Shown piece by piece: positions 11,801-23,800 of a DNA stretch of 64,000 nucleotides. The notes beneath the pieces are model-generated. The model was not told the DNA's origin. It made no database searches and worked only from the letters and a program-made list of their open reading frames with translations. The position numbers and the translations under genes are program-made. The DNA comes from Undaria pinnatifida. Its lineage: Eukaryota > Sar > Phaeophyceae > Laminariales > Alariaceae. Location: NCBI GenBank assembly GCA_012845835.1, contig JABAKD010000011.1, positions 808,501 to 872,500 on the forward strand, given 5' to 3'. Numbering within the stretch: the stretch's first letter is position 1; each line of letters opens with the position of its first letter.

Positions 11801-14800
11801 GGCGGGAAAGCGTATTATTTCCCGGACGAATTTTGATTTCATTTGGTTCGGATCTTCCCAGGGTTCCAGCACCTTAGTGTGACCACGGACTCTAGATTTT
11901 TTACAAGAGTCAATGTGAGATAACAACAACAACCAACAACAACAACAACAACAACAACCACGACAACAACAACGACATATTGTCATACATTGTACGCGGC
12001 CGTGAGTATCCTTGATATATCCTTGTTGCATATCGTACGATACCTGGTATTTAGTTTTGGACCTGACAATCTCGAGCCACCACGGGCGAAGAACACTTCG
12101 CCAGCGTGGCTTCGCATAGGCCATCCGCAGGTTGCCTGTGACCACAGCCAGGCTTGTATCGCTGCATTTCGGGTGAAGAATCGGCACGGACGCTGGATAT
12201 GACTCAGTTTGGGTAAGCTGTCGGTCAACCTTTTGCAAGTGGTCAAACGGACTAATACCCCACTAATACCTTAACAAATGGCATCGTCGGCAGGACATGG
12301 GTTTTTTGGATCGTGGGTTCGAGTCCCACATCCACCTATAATAATTTTTTTCAGACTTTCCCCATGTACTAGGGCATGACATTGCGTTGTCGAATGCATT
12401 ACGATGCATTATCTCTGTGTCGTAGCTTGTGACCACAGAGCTGATCTTTCTAGGGTGAAGAATCAGTACGGACACTGGGTGTGCTGGATGTCGACGAGTA
12501 GAAGAACGGTTTAATGTGAAGAACACACACACATGTCGAACTTAAGGAATACTCTCCCCGGTATCCCCAGGAAATGAAACGGCTTGGATATTGACAGGTC
12601 CACTCGTATATCCAGCCGACCTGCTATCCCGCCGTTTCAGGGGAGGGGAGTGTTACAAGGCGTAGTTTGGGTAAGCTATTGGTTGACCTTTTGCAAGTGG
12701 TCAAACGGACTAATATCCCACTAATATCCCAACAATATGCTATGTGTGATAATAGGGTATTTCAACATTTTCAAATTCCCAAAAAGACTTTTGTTAAACT
12801 TGAATTTTGAGAAAAGAAAGTTCATAATTGGAGAAGCGCTGAGAAGCGCTGTTTCAGGCATCCGAGCCCGCTCATCCGTCCGGAGAGGAGAATTCTCAAG
12901 TTTAGTGTGAAAAGCGAAAAAAATGGAGGCCTCTCAAGGCTTCTCAGGAAGTAGATATGTATTATTATTATTGCCCTCCGACAAAATAGCGTAGATGCCA
13001 TTCCGATGTAAATCGAATATCCTTCCATAACGCAGCAGTAGCACTTCATATGAAGTCGAATGATCGCACCATAATGCGGTGGTACATTCCGCCAACCATT
13101 TGCCCATTTCCTTTCCCCACATCTCCTCCTTTTATCTACTGTTTCTGTTTTCTAAATATGTTTCAGCTGAGAGTCTACCTTAATCCTCATCAGCATTCGT
13201 ACATAATAGGTAGTTATATTATACCTGTGGTAATTTTGATCCCATTTGTAATCTTGGCCCCTCTTTCTCGCTCACTCGAAGTCGTTACTCTGACCCGGGG
13301 TCACAAATTGAGCTATTTTCTCCCCCCGCCCCACCACGGTATTGCTGTTATCGCAAGAACAATTCAGCCCTTTTTTCCCTCGTCGATTGGCGCCGAGTTG
13401 TGCTTACTTATCAACGCTACTTCGAAGTATTAAGTATTAAGCGCTCTCAGCAGTTGGTGTCGTTGGAAAAACAAACGAAAAAAAGTAAATGCCGAGATTC
13501 GAACCCCGGACATCAACTCTATCTATTAATATTAATAGTACATAGCATTCGATTTCTTTTTCTCTTTTTTCATCCTCGGGCGGATGGGGTCGAAAAATCA
13601 AGCTTAAGCTCACCACACTTCCACGTATTTTCCTACACGTCGTGTGTCAATTCATCTCAATTGTATTCGCAATCCAGCGCGATAGCTGGCGTGTCCTTCA
13701 GTTCCCATGGTAGCGACAGCGCGAGCTGACCCTACCGGCGGTCCCCGTTGCTGCTCCGGCAGCGCAAGCATTCGAGGTATGCCGAACGAAGCAACGCAGT
13801 TGAACGTGAATAACGTTTAACAAGCAATCGACACACGACGTGTATGTAAATACGTGGAAACGTGGTGAGCTTAACCTTTATTTTTCCCCGCCCGCCGGAG
13901 GATACAAGAGTTGTGGGGACGGGGGAACTCTATGCTGTAGTTGAGTGGATACCCGCGGTCATGTGAGTTCAGTTTGCACATTGGACCTTTTCACTTATGC
14001 GCCTTTTTCCGTATCGTGCGTTTTTAGGCGGGAAAGCGTAGTATTTCACTGACGAATTTTGATTTCACTTGGTTTTTCGGATCTTCCTAGAGCTCCAGCA
14101 CCTTTGTGTGACCACGGACTCTAGATTTTTGACAAGAGTTAATGTGAGAAAACAACAACAACAACAAGAGAAAAAAAAAGTTAAACAAGCATTCCTTTGA
14201 CACCTTCGGCTGGTGTGCTTGCTTGCAAGTTTTCATAGTTTCACCGTGTGTTCATAGCTGGTGGCATTGCATCGCCAAATCACCTTGCTTTTTGTATTTG
14301 CAATATCTCTGTCTCGCAGTTTGTGACCACAGAGCTCCTCGCTCTCTTACGAATAACAGTTGGTTATTTTATTCGTCAAATCCTGCGAGGACTCACAACC
14401 CTACAATTAGTACGCCCACGAAAGAAAGAGAAAAAAAAAAAAGGGCTTGACAAGCTGCTGTGCATAATCTATATTTCACTTTGGCGTGCGATCTTCATCC
14501 TGTGTACTTCTGGCACACCACTACTACCTGCTACATGACATATTATACTCGTATATTTTTATCGAAATCCGCCGGAGTAGTAAACACTTCCACGCACTGG
14601 ATATCACCTCATTATCTTTCTAAAGCCATCCTTGCCGCTGCTGCAATTGCCACCCCTCCTCCGCCCCCAACGCCCCCTCCTTCCCCACCACCCGCACCAT
14701 CGCCCAGACCTAGCACCACGCGTATAGCAAACCCCTACATCTATGCGACCTAAAGCCCTTTCCCCCCCCTCCCCCCCCACCCCCCACCCCCCCCTCCCCC

Positions 14801-17800
14801 ACCCCCCCCTCCCCCACCCCCCACCTCCCCACCCCCACCCCCTCGAACACTCCGCCCTCTACTCACTGGTTGTACGACTTACAGGATATACATGATAAAC
14901 TGGTGCATTATTTCCCAAACCGTCACATTTATCCCCTTAAAGGATGTATAGTGTCCACGCACAGATTGAGCTGCCCCGCCCGTCCCGCCCCTCCCCCCCC
15001 CATGATTAACTGGTCCATTCTTTCCAAAACCGTCAGATTTATCCCCTTGAAAGATTTATAGTTTCCACGCACAAATTGAGCTGCCCCACCCGTCCCCCCC
15101 CCGTCCCCCCCCCCACCCCTGCTCCCTTTTGATCAAAACCAGGCCCCCACGTCCTTAAGAACCCCCCCCCCCCCTCCCCCCCCCCACCCCCGCTCCCTTT
15201 TGATCAAAATCAGGCCCCCACGTCCTTAAAAACTCCACCCTCCCCTCACCGGTTATTCGACTTACAGGATCCACTTGATAAAGTGATGCATTTTCTTCCA
15301 CAGCTGTCAGATTTTGTCCCCCTCAGAAACGGGTTTTATAGTTTCCGCGCATAGACTGACTAACATCACCCTGTTGACCCTGATAGCTACACTGTAGTTG
15401 CAAGGGGAGTCGCCGACCTATATCCTTAATGAGGACACACAACCCGTAATACGCGCGATCGGAGAATCACACAGCTTGCAAAGATGAGTTTCGACAAAAT
15501 ATTCGATCTCACAGCTGGAGTGCATTTTTATTTATATAATATATATGTGTGCAATATTATACACATGTATAATAGTATATTATCCATTGTGAAAAGGAAT
15601 TACAAGCAGATATATATACATTCTATATAACATTATGTATGACAAATCCTAGGCCATGCGTCGGAATTTTTTTTTTTCACCGTGTCGGCCTCAGTATCGG
15701 AATGTCGACACTTCAATATCTCGAGGGTTTTTTTATTTCTTCGAGCGCTCTCTTCGAGGATCAGCTTCAACGCCCCTCGCCCTTCGTTCCCCCTGCTTAC
15801 CTCGCCGTGAATGCGTGCGGGGGCTGAGAGAGACAAGCGAGAAGTAGGCACGATCTTGGGTTTTGGGTAGTATGCTCGAGCTTTTTATTTGAACCTTGGC
15901 GGGGGGAGGGGTGGTAGTGCGCAAATACAAGAGGGAAATTTTTATTTATATTGCAGTACGTACTCGTAGTAGTGGTAAGAATCACATTTTGTCAGCCCTT
16001 TGCATTGCTGCTCCGAAGATTCGTGTTGCTTCGCGGTTCATCCTCGAGTGAGGTTTACGGTAGGTGCACTCTACATTTCACGGTGTTGCTGTGGCGAGAG
16101 GATCGACTTGAACGCCCCTCGCCCTTCGTGCTCCGCACCCCGTGAACCGTGAACGCGTGCGGGTTGTCAAGCGTCCTCATAGCATTTGTCGCGCCCAAAA
16201 AAAGGCAGGTTGCTGGGGGACAAAAAACGATACTGTATTAGCATCTGACTTTATCCCGAAAGACTCAGATTTTTATTATATTTGACAGGCGGACTTGGGA
16301 GTTGTAGTGCGCACATGCAAAAAGGAGCAACTTTTTAAATAGTCGCAGTGTTATGATAGGAATAACATTTTGCCAGCCCTTTAAAAACAAAACAAAATTA
16401 ATTACAAATATTCAACGCATCCAGCATATAGTCTATATCGTAGAAAGCGTTCGCCTTACTATCACACTACTACTTACTGCTGCTGTGTTGTCGCTGCACG
16501 ATCGCCTCCTACAATCGCTGACCCTTGCATGTACGTACGTAGTATGGGCAACTCCCCTTCACAGCCAGCGTTTCCCGATGTATGCGTGCTACTGACTTAT
16601 CGTGGAATGTCTGATCACGCTCGGGCACAGTTTGACCCGCTGTGGTAGCAACCAACCAATCAATGCTCTCCTCCCCGTAGTCTACATTGTTGTTGTTGTT
16701 TTGTCACGTTAACTCGCATAATCAAGTCCATGGTCACAGGACAGGCTCCAGTCACTCTGGAGCTGAGGAATACCCCAGGGAAAAAAATACGAACCCGAGG
16801 TGGTACACGCATGTATCACAGCTGACGCAGTTCATGCCTCCACCAGAAACATATAAAAGTGAAATCGGGAGTCAGTCTACGATGTGCCAGGTCCATACCG
16901 GTGCATACGTCTCATTACTCACGCCTAGAGAAATCGACTCTTCTACCGCTTGCCACCCAAGAAAGACTACCACGTATATAGTTACACGTAGTATCTATCA
17001 CTACGCATACGCACGACAGACGCAATTCAATTGGAGAAAAGAAGAAAGAAAAAAAGAAACAAAGAAAAGAAAAAAGATCAAGGAAAGGAAAGAAAAGAGA
17101 AGGAAGCGAAACAAAACGAAAAACGAAAATAGAAAGGAAAGAAAAGAAAAAGACAAGAAAAGCAAGAAAAGACAGGACAAGAAGAGGAAGCGAGGAAAGG
17201 AAAAAAAGAAGAAAAGAAAAAGAAAAGAAAGAAAACTGTCATTCTAGCAGACCCTACTCGTAGGAATTGGCTAAAGACGGCATTGGGCTCATAGAGGGTA
17301 TCAAGTGCACCATCAATGGCACTGGGGAGAGAACGCAACATGGCGAAGAAGTCAGGGCGGTCTACCGGTCCACGAGCATGTGTATATTTTGAAGAAAAGA
17401 AGAAAAGAAAAAGAAAAGAAAGAAAACTGTCATTCTAGCAGACCCTACTCGTAGGAATTGGCTAAAGACGGCATTGGGCTCATAGAGGGTATCAAGTGCA
17501 CCATCAATGGCACTGGGGAGAGAACGCAACATGGCGAAGAAGTCAGGGCGGTCTACCGGTCCACGAGCATGTGTATATTTTGAAGAAAAGAAGAAAAGAA
17601 AAAGAAAAGAAAGAAAACTGTCATTCTAGCAGACCCTACTCGTAGGAATTGGCTAAAGACGGCATTGGGCTCATAGAGGGTATCAAGTGCATCATCAATG
17701 GCACTGGGGAGAGAACGCAACATGGCAAAGAAGTCAGGGCGGTCTACCGGTCCACGAGTATGTGTATATTTTGAATTGTGGTTCTTTTCGGGGGGCTGCT

Positions 17801-20800
17801 CCTGCTGCTGCTGTTGCTACGTACGAATACGAGAACAGTGTTTCAGACAAAGCTACAACAGGTAGCTACGTACAGCAGTATAGGTTCATCCTGCCGAGCT
17901 GGAGCATTTCGTAGGCGCACGAGCACGCAGTGCAAGAGTATACGAAAACACTGGCAGCTTCATCTGCTGCGCAGCACTTGCTGTACCGGGTGTGTTGTGT
18001 GTTGTCGGTTCTTTCTAATCAACCCAGTGTCCATCCTGATCATCAAACAGTACAGAGAGATAAGTAGTTGGCCTATTCTATTTGGTATCGGACGCGTACT
18101 GTTGTTTTACTTTCGTCGTTCTGTGTCGCTTTTGCCTTTACCTCGCCACACCCCCCCTCCTACTGGCGAGTTGTCTTCCTTGCTTTGTGCCTACGAAGAG
18201 AACATGCAGAATTCTGAAGACACGGTCAGTCACCTTGCTGGCCCCGGATGCTTGACCAGTGAAAACGTGATGAGAAACGCACTCAACACGTCTCTTCATG
18301 GCCAGACAATACGGTTAATCGGCGTGTGCCCGGATTTATCCGATCGAAATCTGATGAAGCTCGGATCGGATTAACGGCAGCAAGTAGTCCATTGTTAGGC
18401 TATATCGAATTCTTGGCGTTACCTTGAAACTGCTGTACGCGTAGACTATGTTTACGTGTGAAGTAACCTTTTTTACTTTCTGTCGAATATGGAATCGAAA
18501 TATTTCGAGGTGCTACCCTGCCCTACCCTGCCACCCTGCCCTACCCGAAGCATGGGTGCCGGCGAATGCGGAACCCTTGCATATGGTAAAATTGTGATAA
18601 AGCACACTACTAATACGCAGGGTAGTTCGTGCGTACCGTCTGCATTATTACTGCATGATCGCCTCCCAACCTGTGCCAAACGAAGTGACGCATGCCGAAC
18701 GAAGTAGTAACGTATTTGAGCGTTGACACATCAAGCGTCCCTTGGAAACGTTCAAGCCCGTGTACTGATTAGCACTCCTCCCCCTTGTGTTCATTGGCGG
18801 TGGCATTGGATGACCGCGTTACCTTGCTTGCTGTGTTTGCAATATGTATCTCCGTCTTAAAATTGGTGACCTCAGAGTCCCACATCGGCAAGGTTATTGA
18901 TTGTGCTGGATGTAAATGGGTGGAATATCAGTTTAGCGTCAAGATCACACACCTGTTGAATAATAACTATCATATCTGACACGCATTTTCAGTCGTAGTA
19001 TGGTATATTTAGAATAATGAAAATATTGTACATTGTTAAGATGCGGCCTCGAAAGGCCTGTAATCATCCGATTTTGAGATCATTTAGGTGGGTTTCGTAT
19101 TATAAGGTTGGCGGTTTATTTATCGGGAAAGTTAGGAATTAGATCGGAGGCACGTGCCTCCGATCTCAGAAGCTATCCCGGGCTCTGGTGGAAACGAATA
19201 AAGCTACATCTCTACAAAGGAACGAAAGTGAGTACTCTCCGAGGACCTGCTCAATTGGCAGACCTGCAGGGGGCACTCTGTGTCCCCCACCATTAATTTA
19301 ACAAGTGGCGTCGACGGCAGGACATTAATTTAACAACATATCATAGCAACATAAATATTTCGCAAACTTCCCACACAAGTCACTATCAAATAAATAGTCA
19401 TCATGGTGATACTACATGGTTGCATATGTCGAATGTTCCAATTTTGTGAATGTTCTATATTTCGGCCAACTACCCGATCCATGTATGATAACACACCACA
19501 AAGCCATTACACAATTGCATCATATACCGCAACTCTATTATTTTGCTATCATTCACCTCCGTCCCCCGCCACCACCACACACGCACCCCTTCCCCCACGC
19601 ACACAAGAAACACCGCCCCCTCCTCCCCCGCCGCCCCGCCTAAAATTAAATCTGCTGGAGTAATGAACACTATTAAACAGGTCGTATCACCTCATTGCCT
19701 ATCCAGCTAGCCATGCCGTAGCTCCGTTTCACCCCCCCCCCCCCGCCGCCGCCGCCCCCCTCCTTCCCCGCCACCCGCACCATCGCCTAGACTTAACACC
19801 ACACATTAAGTTCCTACCAGGTAGTATACATTTATGTGACCTCAAGCGGTTGTAGTCGCCCCCCCCTTCGAACACTCAGCCCTCTCCTCACCGGTTGTAC
19901 GACTTACAGGATATACATGGTAAACTGATGCATTCCTTCCACAACCGTCAGATTTGTCCCCTTCAAGGATTTATAGTTTCGGCGCACAGATTGAGTTGCC
20001 TCCCCCCCCTCCCCCCTTCTTTTCGGCCCCGGCCCCCAGTTTTTGTTTTTGTTTTTTAACTCCGCCCTCCCCTCACCGGTTATACGACTTACAGGATATA
20101 CTTGATAAACTGACGCATTTCCTGCCTCAGCCGTCAGATTTTGTCCTCCTCAAAAACGAGTTTTATAGTTTCCGCGCACAGATTGGTTAACATCACCCTG
20201 TTGACCCTGGTACAAGCTACACTGTAGTTCCAAGGGGAGTCGCCGACCTATATCCTTGATGAGGACACAGCTTGCAAAGATGAGTTTCGACGAAAATATC
20301 TTTGATCTCACAGCTGGAGTGTATTTTTATTTTTACAGTATAAACATGTGCATGCCAGTTTTTCTCTGTTACTTCTTGTTTTTTCTGTCCAGGACCTCCG
20401 GCAGATGGTGAAATATCAAATCGATTGCTCAAGCTCACCACAGTTCCACGTATATACTTTAACACGTGTCGTGTGCCATTTTAACGTAGATGGCTTCGCA
20501 ACCCAACGCTATGATAGCTGGCGTATCCTTACGTTTTCGTGGGAACGGCAGCGTATGTACGTCGATGGGCAGACATAACGGGTTGATGTGGCGAACACAA
20601 ATGTATGAGTAAAATATTATCTTCGTTTTTTTTTACTCGCTGCTCTCCGGCGGCCGAGTGTTTCTTCTCGCACTTTCGGCCGCGGGGCAAGCTAGCCTGC
20701 CATGGGTACATTTTGAAGCATGTCTGGATATCGGCCGAGCTCCGTGGCTGTGCTCGGCGCATTAAACGTCGCTTGGCTGGCTCTATTTGGCAAGGGATGG

Positions 20801-23800
20801 CGTTCCGCCTCCCTGAGACGAGCAGGTCACCTGGAACACCCCAAATTGTTTTACAAGTTTTGACATTTTGATAAACTTTCAAAAAAAATTGTTCTTCTTT
20901 TTTTATTCGTAATAAAATGGCCCGCTACTCAACTAACCTCAGCAGCAGCACAGCAGCAGTAGCAGCAACCCCCCGGACTAAGTTAACCTAAGCAGCAGCA
21001 GCACAACAGTAACAGTAGCAGCGACATACAGCAGTAATAGAAGCAGTACACACGTGGATCGGATTAGTGTGAGGTTTGGGGGCGCGCCGCCCTGGGCCGT
21101 TTCGACCCCGGATCTCGAAGTGGGTGCGTGGGCATGGGTGCAGACAAAAGATAAACCTTCCTGCGCTCTCCCGCCGCGCGGGCGGCCGCTCGTCGAGGCA
21201 GGAGCGAAAGCGTCTCTGGGCATGTTTGACCCTGTGTGTTTATTTTTCTCTTGCGGGGTAACTAGACGTGTCCGAATGTATGGGCTGTTTTTGCTTGAAC
21301 AGAGAGACATATCCCGGTACTATATTTCCGGACAAAGCGGATGCCAGGCGGAGGAGGCTGGGAGGTAGAGGCCAGGAGCAGTCGAGTGTTGGAACGAGCG
21401 CCACAGGGCACGGCTTGCATCTCTCCGCGCGGGAGACGGGGCTCACAGGGACATCGAGCGGGGAAAGCTTGGAAGATGGCGCCGAGCGCGGCGAGGGTGG
21501 CAGGCATCGCGAGCGCAGCATGCACTAGCTAGCATGCACGCGAGTCTCGACCAGGCCAAACATTTTGGGGGGGGGCAGAGTGGGACCATGGATAGAGTTC
21601 AAGGATATATAACTCCTTATTGGCGATAGCCAAACTCGGGTATACACACGGTGCTGCTGTGGCCAAAATCGGGTGCAGTTCTATTTTTCAGCGTTCGCCA
21701 CGCGCCCAGGACGCCATCTGATTGGCTGGGTGGACCGGTTCTAGGTCCGTTGCTATTATCGTACACGCGTATCATACACACATACATTTCTGACCACATG
21801 CATCATACCGAAATTGTTGCCGCCAACCAATTAATTATTGTACAACATCCAACAGCGACTGACATTGGCTGGTCAACCCTATCCATTACCACCAAGATAA
21901 GTGCGTAGTATGGTAAAAAAAAAATAAGAAGGCAAACAGGGGTGTTGAGAGGAGAGAAGAGTAGGTGTTCAGGTATTTGGTTGGACAAATACAAACACAT
22001 GTGACGTACTACATAGAAACGAGCACTATTCCACGCACGGTACACAGCATCCCCTGACCACTAATAATTAGTTTGCGCGTACATCAGTACAAGGTGCACC
22101 CACCGCTATCACACCCTTCCCGCTGATTACTACTACTACTTCTACTACTACTATTCTTTCTTTGGAGAAATGCACTAGCTCATGCCACACGTTTCCTCTA
22201 AGAGGAGCAGTGGGGTTTGTCTATGTGAGTACGCGTAACACCATCGTTATAGGTGGGGAAATATTTATACGTTTTACCGGTGTTTGCCTTTTTGCCTTGC
22301 GACGCCCCCGGGAGTTCACCTTACCCGCATCCCGAAGGGGGACCTTGTACATAGATGCATATATATATGCATACATGCACACATACACACGCACGCACAC
22401 ACGCACACACGCACGCTCGCATCCACGCACACACGCACGCATGCATGCATACACGCACGCACCCACGCACCTACCCACCCACCCACGCACGCACGCACCG
22501 ACCCACACACCCACACACCCATATACGTAATATCAAGCATACAAGCAGTATACAGAATGATGGGTAAATATAAAGGGCACATGTCTAAAGCACGGACGTT
22601 CGCACATATATACATACATGTTGACGTGCGTGCGCGTTTTGTATGATGATGCTGTTGTTGTTCGCGACGGTTGTACGACAATTCAGGCTACGGATATCGG
22701 CGCGAGGGTCCTGCGGTCAGGTGGCAATGCCGTGGATGCCGCCGTTGCTGTTGCGGCCGCTTTGTGTGGTGAGTGTGATGCCGTGCGTGTGTCTCCTTTC
22801 ATGGATAGTTATACTTTCTGTGAATCTTTATGGTATCCCCTCTCTCCCTTTCGGGCGTTATGATTAATATCAGCTGTCCCGGCGTCGTCGCCTGCTCGAA
22901 CGAACGGCTCCGCCCCCCTTCTGTTAGCCCCCTATTGTCAAAAGGTATCCGGCGGACAGCAAGCAGCTAATACCAGATGTATCATCCAAGCGACCCTCGT
23001 GTGAGTGACAAGTACAAAGCCAGAGGCACCCATGGATAGCAGTAGTCGGTCCGTAGATCCATATTGCCCCGATACTACCACGCTGGCGTCCTGCACAGTG
23101 TGCTCTAGGGATTGTGCTCTTTAGAGTTTTATGTTTGGTCCTTTCTGTGTGATGCTGAGACACGAATAATGCAGCAATGAATGAGATGCCATGAGCCGTG
23201 GAGGAGGGCGACCTGACCAGCACCGACACCCTGTAACCCCACGGGAATGTGTCATCACATTTGGCGTCGTTGGCAGAGCCCTTTGGATCCTTGCGCTCGG
23301 TTGCCTTGCTCTTTATGTTGTCGTAGCCCGATTGCTGTTGGTAGTTCGTAAGTACACATCTGACCTCGATCTCTCACGTTCGTAATCTCCACAGGGTTGT
23401 ACCTCTTGTAATGAGGCGTCTTAGCCTCATTACGAGGTGTGGGGAAATCTTTAGCCTCATTTTCGTTTGTTTCGAATAGCCGCATTTTCGATCCCCTTTC
23501 CATTTTACTGGGTGTTTCGTTGACAGCGCTTGATTGTCGTGTGATCTCCATCTACAAATATTCAGGGTGGGCTAATGTTATGGATTGATCTACGTAGACG
23601 CGTGAGGTATTGCTAAAACGGGACATGATGTCAGTTCTGTCATGAACTGCGGAATGTGGCGTGTTGTGGTGTCATAGCTCTCTGTATGCCGGGCGGCAGA
23701 TTTAGGCGATGCTTCGAGGTGAAAGCATCGCGCACCAGATCAGTGTGTTCTACGGATTGCGTTCTACCAGGTATAGATTTTTGTGCTTGGTCCTTTTTGT

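Noticed and set aside
13566-13906. A MITE with terminal inverted repeats
   Set aside because: The inverted pair is two separate R4 copies in opposite orientation. Other R4 copies occur singly, and I found no target duplication.
20600-21535. Additional upstream exons of the GGT gene in a GC-rich segment
   Set aside because: Exon 1 at 8763-8849 already joins exon 2 in phase and in family register, and the segment shows no GGT-like residues.
22221-22681. Cys/Val- and His/Thr-rich frames before GGT exon 2
   Set aside because: They result from the CA/CG microsatellite at 22366-22530.
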